Below, piece after piece: positions 13,515-23,047 of a stretch of DNA of 39,699 bases. Numbering within the stretch: position 1 is the first letter of the stretch; every line of letters starts with the position of its first letter. Source of the stretch: Dasania sp. GY-MA-18 (GTDB taxonomy: Bacteria > Pseudomonadota > Gammaproteobacteria > Pseudomonadales > Dasaniaceae); NCBI RefSeq assembly GCF_024734385.1, contig NZ_JANHAP010000020.1:1-39699 (forward strand), written 5' to 3'. Made by a program: the position numbers and the translations under genes. The notes under the pieces are model-generated. The model did no database searches, was not told the origin of the DNA, and saw only the letters and a program-made list of their open reading frames with translations.

Positions 13515-16217
13515 TTATTTTTTCCATAAACGCAGCAGGTATTTTTCCAGCTCTACTATGATTAGTATCGGCAAGGCTGACAAAATAATAATTAACCAGT
13601 CATAAGCGCTAATCGATGCCAAGCCAAATAATTGCTGGCTATAAGGCAAGTAAGTAAAAGTTAGCTGCAATACTAACACCGCAATAATCGCGTATACCGC
13701 TGGCTGCACCCCCTTGAAGAAATGCCGGTTAAAAATAGATTGGCTGAGAAAGCGACAATTAAGCAAATAGTACAGCTCTATCATTACCAGGGCATTAATG
13801 GCGATGGTTCTGGCAAACTCTATAGTCACACCTAGGCTGCGATAATAATAAAATAATGAGAATACGATGAATGCCGCCACCGCCCCCACTAACACCATGC
13901 GCCCTAACAAACTGGCAGTAAAAAAACCTTGGCCGTAGGGCCTGGGGGGCTTATGCATAATATGCGGTTCCGCACGCTCAAAGGCCAAGGCCAGAGCCAA
14001 GGTAACGGCGGTAATTGTATTCACCCATAGTATTTGTGCGGGCGTAATGGGCATGGTACTGCCCAACATAATCGCGCTGATAATCACCAGCGCCTCAGCT
14101 AAATTGGTAGGCAAAATAAAAATAATAGACTTGAGTATATTGTCATAAACGGTGCGCCCCGCCGCAACGGCCTGGGCAATGGTGCTGAAATTATCATCGG
14201 TTAAAATAAAATCTGCAGCCTCTTTAGCGGCATCGGTACCTTTGCCCCCCATGGCAACGCCTATATTCGCTTTTTTTAAAGCAGGTGCATCGTTAACCCC
14301 ATCACCGGTCATGGCGACCACATGCCTATTGCGTTGCAGGGCTGCCACCAGCTGTAATTTATTCGCCGGGCTGGTGCGTGCAAACACATCGGTATTTTCT
14401 ACCTCCTGCGCCAAGCTGGCCTCGCTGAGTTTATCGAGATCACTGCCGGTGAGTACTTTACTGGCATTTAAGCCTAACTCTTTCGCTATGGCCGCTGCAG
14501 TCACTGGGTTATCACCAGTAATCATTTTGACCTGTATGCCCGCGGTTTGGCACAGGCTAACGCTGCTAATAGCTTCTGGGCGTGGCGGATCGCTAATCCC
14601 GACTAATGCCACCATGACTAAGCCTTGCTCTACGTCTTGCTGGCATAATGCTTGTGGCCGTTTGCTGTAATCTTTGTAGGCCAAGGCCATGACCCGCATA
14701 CCGCGCTGGGCCATATCATCTATGGCTTGCTGCCATTGCTCAGGCGCTAGCGCTAGCGGCCCCTGGGGCCCTAGCTCCTGGGTAGCAAAACTCAGTAAAC
14801 GCTCAGGCGCACCTTTAACCATTAAGCGCAGCAGCCCAGTATTATTGTGATGCAGGGTTGCCATATAACGGCTGCCACTATCAAAGGGCAATATATCTAT
14901 GCGCGGCCAATCATTAAGCGCTTGCTTTAATACCCAGCCATGCTTCATGGCCATCACTAATAAGGCGCCTTCGGTAGGGTCGCCATGCAGTATCCATTCA
15001 CCTTGTTCGCATAGCACATTGGCATCGTTGCACAGCATGGCAATTAAGCTGGCTTGGCTAAAAACGCTAGTGTGATCCAATGACAATATTTGTTGCGTGC
15101 TGGCATTGCTTATTGCCCCTTCCGGCTTATAGGCCTCACCACTGATAAGATAACGCTGCTGCTGGCAAACCGCTTCGCGGGCAGTCATGGCATTGGCGGT
15201 TAGGGTGCCAGTTTTGTCGGTACAAATCACATCTACCGAGCCCAATACCTCCACCGAAGGTAAACGCCTCACCAGGGCGTGGTTGGCAGCCATGCGCTGC
15301 ACACCTATGGCTAGGGCTATGGTCACTATGGCTGGCAAGCCTTCGGGGATGGCGGCAACGGCAATACCTATAGCCGCCTGAAACATAACTTTAAGGCTGT
15401 AGCCATGTAGATACACCCCCAAGGCTACGGTAGCCAGCGCCACTAGCACGATGAGCATCGTTAATTGGCGGGCAAATACAGCTAGTTGTTGTTGCAGCGG
15501 CGTCTGCGGCATTTCTACCTGCCCGACCAAATCGCTAATAGCGCCAATTTGTGTTTGCAAACCGGTGCGGGTTACCACACCTCTAGCCAAACCAAAGGTC
15601 ACCATGGTGCCCATGTAAGCCATGTTATTACGCTCGGCCAAGGGAGTTGCTGCGGGTAGTGCTTGTAACTGTTTATCCACCGGTTGCGACTCACCGGTTA
15701 ACGCCGACTCATCACAGCGTAGGTCTTTGCAAAAAAACAGCCGCATATCGGCGGGCACCCTATCGCCCGCCTGTAACATCACTACATCGCCCGGTACCAC
15801 ATCGGCGCTATCTATAGTCACTAACACCCCCGCACGCATCACCATGCAACGGGTTTTGGCCATGGTCATAATGGCCCTAAGTGCATCTTCGGCCTTGCCC
15901 TCTTGAATAAACCCAACTAAGGCATTTACCACCACTACGGCTACAATCACGCCGCAGTCCACATAGTGCTGCAAGGCGGCGCTCACCAATGCGCTCACTA
16001 TCAACACATAAATAAGTACATTGTGAAATTGCAAGACTAAGCGCAGCCATGCAGGCTTGGGGGCGGCTAAAGGTAAACTGTTAGTACCGTACTGTTGCTT
16101 GCGATGCGCAGCCTCGGCATCTGTTAGACCCTGCTCTGAGCTTTGATATAAACTAAGCACCTCTGCTGCAGGCTGGGCATGATCGGCTACGGGGTTTGAC
16201 TGTTTATTATTGTCCAT
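13515..16217 (-). CDS. Cation-transporting P-type ATPase (type II)
   Basis: The protein has 900 residues. An N-terminal cation-ATPase segment (about 17-90) contains GLTDAEAAHRKQQYGTNSLP, followed by the actuator domain with TGES at 174-177, membrane helix M4 with PEGLP at 291-295, the phosphorylation motif DKTGTLT with Asp334, nucleotide-binding KGAPE at 468-472 and the hinge GDGVND at 638-643. About six C-terminal helices complete the pump. The PEGLP sequence and length place it in type II (SERCA/PMCA/Na-K-like), so it most likely moves Ca2+ or another mono- or divalent cation out of the cytosol. Ion specificity cannot be fixed from sequence alone. All catalytic motifs are intact. It is monocistronic. 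Confidence 0.93.
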   Translation of the reverse strand: MDNNKQSNPVADHAQPAAEVLSLYQSSEQGLTDAEAAHRKQQYGTNSLPLAAPKPAWLRLVLQFHNVLIYVLIVSALVSAALQHYVDCGVIVAVVVVNALVGFIQEGKAEDALRAIMTMAKTRCMVMRAGVLVTIDSADVVPGDVVMLQAGDRVPADMRLFFCKDLRCDESALTGESQPVDKQLQALPAATPLAERNNMAYMGTMVTFGLARGVVTRTGLQTQIGAISDLVGQVEMPQTPLQQQLAVFARQLTMLIVLVALATVALGVYLHGYSLKVMFQAAIGIAVAAIPEGLPAIVTIALAIGVQRMAANHALVRRLPSVEVLGSVDVICTDKTGTLTANAMTAREAVCQQQRYLISGEAYKPEGAISNASTQQILSLDHTSVFSQASLIAMLCNDANVLCEQGEWILHGDPTEGALLVMAMKHGWVLKQALNDWPRIDILPFDSGSRYMATLHHNNTGLLRLMVKGAPERLLSFATQELGPQGPLALAPEQWQQAIDDMAQRGMRVMALAYKDYSKRPQALCQQDVEQGLVMVALVGISDPPRPEAISSVSLCQTAGIQVKMITGDNPVTAAAIAKELGLNASKVLTGSDLDKLSEASLAQEVENTDVFARTSPANKLQLVAALQRNRHVVAMTGDGVNDAPALKKANIGVAMGGKGTDAAKEAADFILTDDNFSTIAQAVAAGRTVYDNILKSIIFILPTNLAEALVIISAIMLGSTMPITPAQILWVNTITAVTLALALAFERAEPHIMHKPPRPYGQGFFTASLLGRMVLVGAVAAFIVFSLFYYYRSLGVTIEFARTIAINALVMIELYYLLNCRFLSQSIFNRHFFKGVQPAVYAIIAVLVLQLTFTYLPYSQQLFGLASISAYDWLIIILSALPILIIVELEKYLLRLWKK

Positions 16218-16411
16218 ACAAGCGCCTGTAAATTGTCACCAGTCGTTAAGTTTAGCTGTTACCTCAAAAAAAAGTTTGATAGAGAACAAATAGCCAGACG
16301 ATACCAGCTTAAAAGCGCAGATTTACTTAGCATAGCTAGGCTTTTACCAGCCGGTCTATGGCCAGTACTGAAATAGCGATAGTTTAGATAAACACACACT
16401 TAGTAAAGCCC

Positions 16412-17038
16412 ATGATTAGCACGACCACCTTAGCCGTTTTTATCCCCACATTTTTTGTGGTATCAGCCACCCCCGGCATGTGCATGACCCTGGCCTTAAC
16501 CCTGGGAATTAGCCTAGGGTTACGCCGCACTTTATGGATGATGTTAGGTGAATTGGCCGGTGTGGCGATAGTGGCCGTTGCCGCCGTGACTAGCGTGGCC
16601 TCTATTATGTTGTTATACCCCATGGCCTTTGCCGCCTTAAAAATACTAGGTGGCAGTTATTTACTGTTTTTAGGCTGGCAGTTTTGGCGCGCCCACAGCA
16701 GCGTTGCCATACAATTGGCAGGCAGTAATAACTCTGCCAGCATAAGCGCCAGTAGTTTACTGGTGCAGGGTTTTATTACCGCTATAGCCAATCCTAAAGG
16801 CTGGGCTTTTTTTATTGCGCTGTTACCCCCTTTTATTGACCAAGAGCTGCCACTACTACCACAGCTGAGCATATTAGTAGCCATTATGTTGAGCATGGAA
16901 TTTATCTGCATGATGCTATACGCCTTAGGCGGTAAAACTTTGCGCAAGTTGCTCATGAAAGAGGGCGGCCTAGCCTGGCTTAACCGTATAGCTGGCAGTT
17001 TAATGTTTGCAGTTGGCATTTGGTTGATGGCTAGCTAA
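16412..17038 (+). CDS. LysE/RhtB-family amino acid exporter
   Basis: This 208-residue integral membrane protein of the LysE superfamily has six hydrophobic segments, at about 4-24, 40-66, 70-88, 115-137, 150-172 and 187-207. It shows the family's opening signature PGMCMTLALTLGISLGLRR (about 22-40), AALKILGGSYLLFLGWQFW near 72-90, and QGFITAIANPKGWAFF near 118-133. Members export amino acids (lysine, threonine, homoserine lactone and others) by proton antiport. The substrate is unassigned. It is convergent with the GAF-EAL gene, 17 bases away. Confidence 0.9.
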   Translation: MISTTTLAVFIPTFFVVSATPGMCMTLALTLGISLGLRRTLWMMLGELAGVAIVAVAAVTSVASIMLLYPMAFAALKILGGSYLLFLGWQFWRAHSSVAIQLAGSNNSASISASSLLVQGFITAIANPKGWAFFIALLPPFIDQELPLLPQLSILVAIMLSMEFICMMLYALGGKTLRKLLMKEGGLAWLNRIAGSLMFAVGIWLMAS

Positions 17039-17055
17039 GCCTTAGGCAACACACA

Positions 17056-18351
17056 CTAAGGGAGATGGTAAGTATGCGCCACGGCCTCTGCTATAGGCAT
17101 AGGTTTACCAATTAAGTAACCCTGTATTCGATCTACCCCTAGTTCGTTAAGCACATTTAGCTCTTCAACAATCTCAACACCTTCAGCAATAATGATGCAT
17201 TTTGTAGCTTTAGCAAAAGCGCATAAAGCTTTGGCTAGGGCATATTTTTTAGGCTCCATATGTATATTGCGTATTAGGCTGATATCCAGCTTAATAATAT
17301 CGGCCTCTAGCTCCAACACATGCTGAAAGCTTGAGTAACCTGCACCCGCATCATCAATAGCTAAACCTAACCCGCGCGCTCTTAGTGGGGATAATTGTTG
17401 ATGAAATGTTTGGTAGTGCTGTATGGGGCTATGTTCGGTAACTTCTAACACCACTCGCTCTAGGTTAATATTTTGCAACGCTCTTACTAGTGCGCCATTT
17501 AAAATAAACTCTGGCGATATGTTAATCGATAGATATGTATTGTTATTTAGTTTGTTTATATTGCTAAGCGCTTTTTTAATTGCCTCTATTTCTAAGCGCT
17601 CGCCCATACCGATTTGTGCGGCCTCAGAAAACCAAATATTTGGCGGTGCGTAAGGCTCTGTGTTAAATCGCGCAAGCGACTCAAACCCGGATATGCTATT
17701 GGCGCGGCAGTCATAAATGGGTTGGTAGTGCATAGACCATAGGTCAAGCTCTAATACCGAGCGAATTTTTTCTGACACTTCGTCCATCAAAGAGCTGTCT
17801 TTTATTTGATCCTCATATAAGTCACGGTAGATTTCAGCAAATGCAATTAAAAAATTAATATCTCGTTGATTAAGTGAACCATCTGCCGAATGTTTAAAAC
17901 AGCATAGTGTGCCATAGGTATCACCATTAGTAAGTATGATAGGGACGCCTATGTATGAACCAATTTTTAATACATCTGTAATAGCTAAGTTACTGGTAAT
18001 GTGGTGGATGGACGCATCATGAATAATTTGGCTCATTTTTCCAAAGGCAATTTTTTCGCAATAAGTATCTTCTAACGGGTCTGAGTCACCAGCTAAAATT
18101 TTTACCGTTGCATCCTCTGATTGGTCCACCGCTGTGAAAACCCTGCGACCACCAACAAATTCGGAAAAGAAAGCCACGTCCATATCTAAATGCTTACGTA
18201 TGATCGATAGCATTTTACTTAAGCTTTCCTCGAGACTGGAAAAAAGATCAGAGTATGCGGAGGTGCTTGAATTAGTCAGTATGTCCATACTTAAATACCC
18301 TGAATTAGTCGGCTGTAAGCTCTTGATTATTATGAAATGGGGAACAGCCAC
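17056..18351 (-). CDS. GAF-EAL cyclic-di-GMP phosphodiesterase
   Basis: The protein has 431 residues if it starts at GTG 18351, which has AAGGGG seven bases upstream. ATG 18288 is an alternative and would remove 21 residues that fit no domain. A GAF sensory domain spans about 35-175 and contains IGSYIGVPIILTNGDTYGTL. An EAL domain spans about 190-425 with ESL in place of EAL, SINISPEF, LEVTEH, DDAGAGYSS (canonical DDFGTGYSS), IIKLD, IIAEGVE and QGYLIGKP. The metal- and substrate-binding residues (Glu, Asn, Glu, Asp-Asp, Lys, Glu, Gln) are all present, so c-di-GMP hydrolysis to pGpG is likely. There is no membrane segment and no GGDEF domain. The ligand of the GAF domain is unknown. Confidence 0.9.
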   Translation of the reverse strand: MAVPHFIIIKSLQPTNSGYLSMDILTNSSTSAYSDLFSSLEESLSKMLSIIRKHLDMDVAFFSEFVGGRRVFTAVDQSEDATVKILAGDSDPLEDTYCEKIAFGKMSQIIHDASIHHITSNLAITDVLKIGSYIGVPIILTNGDTYGTLCCFKHSADGSLNQRDINFLIAFAEIYRDLYEDQIKDSSLMDEVSEKIRSVLELDLWSMHYQPIYDCRANSISGFESLARFNTEPYAPPNIWFSEAAQIGMGERLEIEAIKKALSNINKLNNNTYLSINISPEFILNGALVRALQNINLERVVLEVTEHSPIQHYQTFHQQLSPLRARGLGLAIDDAGAGYSSFQHVLELEADIIKLDISLIRNIHMEPKKYALAKALCAFAKATKCIIIAEGVEIVEELNVLNELGVDRIQGYLIGKPMPIAEAVAHTYHLP

Positions 18352-18843
18352 ACACCTACCCCTTATAAAAATAGCTGTAGTGTAACTAGTTTTCCAGTCC
18401 AGTAAGAAAACTATACACCGCCGTGACCTGATAGTTTAGTTTCAGCACTCCCCCGTAAGCGCTGCCACTCACATCCAAAGGCGGCTTTATAGCCAGCAGC
18501 AATAAAGTTGAGGGTTGGCTGCCAAGCCAGCACCGGCTGTAGTTTGTAACATAATGTTTTTTATGGCCTTTTAAGTCGCCCCCCATTTTAGTCTTTACTA
18601 AAGGATGCCAGCTTAAGGCTTACTTATTCGATTCGGTTAGTTTGTAGCTAAAAAGTGGTCGGCTCCCGTAGACTAGCCAGCCAGAAAGTTAGTAAAGCGC
18701 TTAGCGCGCATAATATTGGCTAGCTGCACCCTAACCACAATGACAACGCTGGTTAAAATCACAGTGCAAAAGCAAAAAACTTTGCTATGATAGGCGCTGT
18801 TTTTATGTAGTGTTTTTACTAATAAGGAATAGGTAAATCTGCA
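18352..18843 (+). other. Intergenic region upstream of the RND efflux operon
   Basis: No gene is supported. A 66-codon minus-strand frame (18386-18586) has no ribosome binding site or known content. The region should hold the promoters of the GAF-EAL gene and of the RND operon. A TATGAT hexamer near 18784 could be the -10 of the latter, but no good -35 is at 17 bases. No regulator gene (TetR, AcrR or LysR type) is present. Confidence 0.4.
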
Positions 18844-19938
18844 ATGCTCAAAAGAATGACCCTGATGTTACTCTCCGTCACCCTAATCTTTGGTGGCATT
18901 TTTGCTTACAAGTGGCTGCAAGGGGTCATGATGGGTGAGTACTTTGCCAGTTTTCGCCCCCCTCCGGTTACGGTTTCTGCCGCTAGCGCGCAACAGCAAA
19001 GCTGGCATCCCTACCTTACTGCTATAGGCACACTGCGGGCTCGTTACGGGGTGAATATCAGCGCCGAAGTTGAGGGCATGGTTAAGGCCATACGGTTTGA
19101 CTCTGGCCAGGACGTTAATAAAGGGCAGCTGTTACTAGAGCTAGACGATGAGGTAGAGCAGGCCAACCTGCGTATTTTTGCAGCCCAGTTAAAGCTCACT
19201 AAATTAAATTACGAGCGCGATAAGGCGCTAATCAAAAAACAATTGGTTTCCCAAAATCAATTTGACCGCAGCTTTGCCGAATACAAAGAGACCCTAGCCA
19301 AGGTTGAGCAAACCAAAGCCAGCATCGCCAAGAAAAAAATCCTTGCCCCCTTTAGCGGCCGCATGGGTATTTTACAGGTGGACTTGGGCCAATACATAGA
19401 TTCGGGCACTAGCATAGGTTCGTTGCAATCGGCAAAAACGATGTACCTGGACTTTAGCCTGCCCGAAAAAAACCTTACCCATCTTTTTGTAGGCCAAACG
19501 GTGAAGTTTACGGTGGCGGCTTACCCCGGCGAAATTTTTGAGGCGCAATTAGCGGCCATAGATTCTAAGGTGGATATTAGTACCCGCAGCCTGCAAGTAC
19601 GTGCCCATGTTGATAATAGCCAGCAACGCTTAGTGCCGGGCATGTTTGCCGATGTCACTTTAATACTGGAGCCCGCCCAAGAGCTGGTAGTGCTGCCAGC
19701 CACGGCGGTGAATTACTCACTGTATGGCAAAGAGGTGTTTATTATTAGCGAGCAGCAAGAAGATGGCAGCAGCCGCTTAGTCGTCAATCGTCAGCGCGTG
19801 ACTACCGGCCAGCAACAAGGTGATTTGATTGCAATTACCGAGGGCGTACAGCCCGGCCAGCAAGTGGTTATAGACGGCCAACTCAAACTTAATAACGGTA
19901 CCGAGATCGCCATAGCGCCAGCAGTAAGCAAGGAGTAG
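18844..19938 (+). CDS. RND efflux periplasmic adaptor (membrane fusion protein)
   Basis: This 364-residue adaptor has an N-terminal hydrophobic anchor at about 5-27 without a lipobox, so it is an uncleaved membrane-anchored protein. The order is a beta-barrel/lipoyl half (GTLRARYGVNISAEVEGMV, about 58-76), a coiled-coil hairpin (about 100-155), the second lipoyl half (ILAPFSGRMGILQVDLGQYI), the barrel domain (about 200-275) and a membrane-proximal domain with VVLPATAVNYS near 290. This is the HlyD/AcrA architecture of the VexH/MexH-like branch. It links the inner-membrane RND pump to an outer-membrane TolC-type channel. The gene ends four bases before the pump gene, whose Shine-Dalgarno sequence is in its last codons; the two form an operon. 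Confidence 0.93.
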   Translation: MLKRMTLMLLSVTLIFGGIFAYKWLQGVMMGEYFASFRPPPVTVSAASAQQQSWHPYLTAIGTLRARYGVNISAEVEGMVKAIRFDSGQDVNKGQLLLELDDEVEQANLRIFAAQLKLTKLNYERDKALIKKQLVSQNQFDRSFAEYKETLAKVEQTKASIAKKKILAPFSGRMGILQVDLGQYIDSGTSIGSLQSAKTMYLDFSLPEKNLTHLFVGQTVKFTVAAYPGEIFEAQLAAIDSKVDISTRSLQVRAHVDNSQQRLVPGMFADVTLILEPAQELVVLPATAVNYSLYGKEVFIISEQQEDGSSRLVVNRQRVTTGQQQGDLIAITEGVQPGQQVVIDGQLKLNNGTEIAIAPAVSKE

Positions 19939-19942
19939 CGCC

Positions 19943-22900
19943 ATGAAATTTACCGACTTATTTATTACCCGGCCGGTATTGGCCTGCGTGGTGAGCTTTT
20001 TTATTTTGTTAGTGGGCTTTAATGCCTACGAGCAACTGGGCATACGCAAATACCCCAAAATTGAAGACGCCGCCATTACCGTTAGCACCAGCTATGTAGG
20101 CGCCAGCGCGGACCTGGTACAGGGTTTTATCACCACCCCCACCCAGCAAGCCATAGCCAGTGCCGAAGGCATTGCTTATATCACCTCTACCAGTAGTAGC
20201 GGTTTGTCTACAGTGGTAGCGCATATACGCCCCGACTACAGTGCCGATAAAGCTCTCACCGAAATTGTTGCCAAGGCCGCCGAAATACGCGGCGAGTTAC
20301 CCGATGGCGCCAAAGACCCAGTCATTACCAAAGGCAACCAGGAAGGCACGGCGTTAATGTATTTGAGTTTTAGCCACCCCAGTATGGCGCCTGAAGAGAT
20401 TACCGACTATTTAAAACGTGTGGTGCAACCGCAGCTGGCAACTATAGAGGGTATGGGCGAAGTGCAATTTTTTGGTGCCCGTAATTTTGCTATGCGTATT
20501 TGGTTAGACCCTACCCGTATGGCTGCTTACAATATTACCGCTGCCGAAGTTAACAGCGCCTTGCTACGCAATAACTTTTTATCCACCGCCGGTGAAACTC
20601 GCGACCAGCTATCAGTCACCCAAGTTAAAGCCGACACCAATCTCACCAGCATTAGCGAGTTTGAAAATATTGTGCTGCGCAATGAGGGCGACCGCCTAGT
20701 GCGCATTAAAGATATAGCCCAAGTCAGCCTCAGCGCCGATAGTTTTGACATGTCAGCCTTTACCGCCGGCGAGCCTGCCGTGATGCTGGGGATTAGCCCC
20801 ACCCCCGGCGCTAACCCCCTGGATGTAGCCAAGCTGGTGCGCAAGGAGATGAGCAAAATACAGCAGCAGGTACCCGACGGCATGATTGCCGGTATTAGCT
20901 ATGATGTGTCTTTATTTATAGAGTCCTCCATTAAAGAAGTACTGAGCACCTTGTTAGAGGCATCGCTAATTGTTGTAGTGGTGGTGTTTTTATTTTTGGG
21001 GCAGTTGCGCTCGGTGATTATCCCCGTGGTGGCCATCCCCCTATCACTGGTGGGCACTTTATTTTTAATTTGGATGCTGGGTTACTCCATCAACCTGCTC
21101 ACCCTGCTGGCGCTGGTATTGTGTATAGGTTTGGTAGTGGATGACGCCATAGTGGTAGTCGAAAACATACACCGCCATATAGAAGAGGGCCACAGCCCCA
21201 AACAGGCCGCCTTAATGGGGGCCCGTGAAATTGCCATGCCGGTCATCTCTATGACTTTAACCTTGGCGGCAGTTTATGCACCGCTGGGATTTTTAGCGGG
21301 CTTAACAGGTACGCTGTTTAAAGAGTTTGCCTTTACCTTGGCGGGTTCGGTCATCATCTCGGGGATTATAGCCCTTACCCTGTCGCCCATGATGTGTTCT
21401 AAGCTACTGACCCAAACCGGCCACCAAGGTTTTGCTGGCCGCATAGACGATGCCTTTGAGCGGCTCATGGCCAAATACAAAAAACTACTGCGCGGCAACC
21501 TGCAATACCGCTTGGTGACCTTAGTATTTGCAATACTGATTTTATTAACTATTCCGCCGCTAATGATGGTGTCACAATCGGAGCTGGCCCCCAACGAAGA
21601 TGAGGGCTTTATGCTTATTATCAGCAGCGCGCCACAATATTCAAACCTGGCTTATATGGAGCAAAACACCCGCCAGTTTGAGCCTATCTACCAACAGTTT
21701 CCCGAATACCAAAGCTCTTTTTTATTAAACTCTGGCGCCAATGTGGGCGACACTTTTGGCGGTATGTTGTTAAAAGATTGGAGCGAGCGCGAGCGCAGCA
21801 TTTTTGATATGCAGCAAGAGCTGCAAGATAAGATTAATACGATACCCGGCATTAACGCCTTTGTTATTTTATTACCCCCGCTACCCGGCTCCGGTGGCGG
21901 TGCGGCGGTGCAATTGGTAATTAAGTCCGTTGCCGATCATAAACAGCTAGCGCAAGTAAGCGAGCAACTTTTAGAAGCCGCCCGCAACAGCGGCCTGTTT
22001 ATGTTTATTGATAGCGACTTAAAATTTTCTAAGCCCGAGCTGCAAGTATCTATAGACAGAGACAAAGCCGCACAATTGGGCATTAGCATGGAAGCAATAG
22101 GCACCACCCTATCCACCCTATTAGGTGAGGGTGAAATTAACCGCTTTGCACTCAGTGGCCGCAGTTATAAAGTCATCGCCCAAAGCGTGGCTGAATCGCG
22201 CAACGATAAAGACTGGCTGGGCCGTTATTACCTGCGCACTGCCTCCGGTGGGCAAGTGCCACTGTCGGCAGTTATAACGATAGACACCATCGTGCAACCT
22301 AAAAGCCTCAACCAGTTCCAACAACTTAACGCCGTTAAACTGGAAGGCGCGCCCGCGCAAGGGGTAAGCCTGGGGGATGCTTTGGACTTTTTAAATCAGC
22401 AGGCTGAAAGCCTATTGCCCGCCGGTTTCCAGTTAGATTACGACGGCCAATCACGGCAATACTATCAGGAAGGCGGCCAACTTTACGGCATCTTTTTTAT
22501 TTCGCTCATCGCCATTTACTTAGTACTGGCAGCACAGTTTGAAAGTTTCCGTGACCCCTTTGTAATTTTAGTCAGTGTGCCGCTATCTATATGCGGCGCT
22601 TTAATCCCTATCGCCTTAGGTTTTGCCTCGCTCAATATTTACAGCCAAATTGGTTTAATCACCTTGATAGGCTTGATTAGCAAGCACGGCATATTGATAG
22701 TTGAGTTTGCTAACCGCTTAACTCAGCAGGGTTACAAAGTACAAGAGGCGGTGATAGAAGCCGCCACCGTACGCCTACGGCCAGTGCTGATGACAACCGC
22801 AGCGATGGTACTGGGGGTTATGCCACTAATTTTTGCCAGCGGTGCAGGTGCGGTTAGCCGCTACAATATAGGCTTGGTAATCGCCACGGGCATGACTATA

Positions 22901-23005
22901 GGTACTTTGTTTACCTTGTTTGTAGTGCCGGTGATGTATAGTTATTTGGCGCGCGAACATAAGCCAGTGGAAGAAGTCAGCCAAGTGCCTCTGACTGCCG
23001 GTTAA
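19943..23005 (+). CDS. RND multidrug efflux permease
   Basis: This 1020-residue inner-membrane transporter of the HAE1/AcrB family has twelve membrane helices with two large periplasmic loops. The RND proton-relay Asp pair is present in TM4 (GLVVDDAIVVVEN, about 401-413) and the matching Lys in TM10 (LIGLISKHGILIVEF, about 910-925). The N-terminus (FITRPVLACVVSFFILLVG) is typical. The length is normal and no frameshift is visible. Start ATG 19943 is preceded by AAGGAG and lies four bases after the adaptor stop. Substrates of this Vex/Mex branch are usually drugs, detergents or bile-like compounds, but the specificity is not readable. No outer-membrane factor gene is adjacent, so a shared TolC encoded elsewhere is implied. 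Confidence 0.95.
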   Translation: MKFTDLFITRPVLACVVSFFILLVGFNAYEQLGIRKYPKIEDAAITVSTSYVGASADLVQGFITTPTQQAIASAEGIAYITSTSSSGLSTVVAHIRPDYSADKALTEIVAKAAEIRGELPDGAKDPVITKGNQEGTALMYLSFSHPSMAPEEITDYLKRVVQPQLATIEGMGEVQFFGARNFAMRIWLDPTRMAAYNITAAEVNSALLRNNFLSTAGETRDQLSVTQVKADTNLTSISEFENIVLRNEGDRLVRIKDIAQVSLSADSFDMSAFTAGEPAVMLGISPTPGANPLDVAKLVRKEMSKIQQQVPDGMIAGISYDVSLFIESSIKEVLSTLLEASLIVVVVVFLFLGQLRSVIIPVVAIPLSLVGTLFLIWMLGYSINLLTLLALVLCIGLVVDDAIVVVENIHRHIEEGHSPKQAALMGAREIAMPVISMTLTLAAVYAPLGFLAGLTGTLFKEFAFTLAGSVIISGIIALTLSPMMCSKLLTQTGHQGFAGRIDDAFERLMAKYKKLLRGNLQYRLVTLVFAILILLTIPPLMMVSQSELAPNEDEGFMLIISSAPQYSNLAYMEQNTRQFEPIYQQFPEYQSSFLLNSGANVGDTFGGMLLKDWSERERSIFDMQQELQDKINTIPGINAFVILLPPLPGSGGGAAVQLVIKSVADHKQLAQVSEQLLEAARNSGLFMFIDSDLKFSKPELQVSIDRDKAAQLGISMEAIGTTLSTLLGEGEINRFALSGRSYKVIAQSVAESRNDKDWLGRYYLRTASGGQVPLSAVITIDTIVQPKSLNQFQQLNAVKLEGAPAQGVSLGDALDFLNQQAESLLPAGFQLDYDGQSRQYYQEGGQLYGIFFISLIAIYLVLAAQFESFRDPFVILVSVPLSICGALIPIALGFASLNIYSQIGLITLIGLISKHGILIVEFANRLTQQGYKVQEAVIEAATVRLRPVLMTTAAMVLGVMPLIFASGAGAVSRYNIGLVIATGMTIGTLFTLFVVPVMYSYLAREHKPVEEVSQVPLTAG

Positions 23006-23047
23006 TAAACTAGATTATTTTCTGGCAGCTAACACTCACTTTAACGC

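Noticed and set aside
13515-18351. Operon of ATPase, LysE and GAF-EAL genes
   Set aside because: The LysE gene is on the opposite strand to the other two, so they are not cotranscribed.
18386-18586. 66-codon minus-strand frame
   Set aside because: No ribosome binding site or known content; it lies in the promoter region of the GAF-EAL gene.
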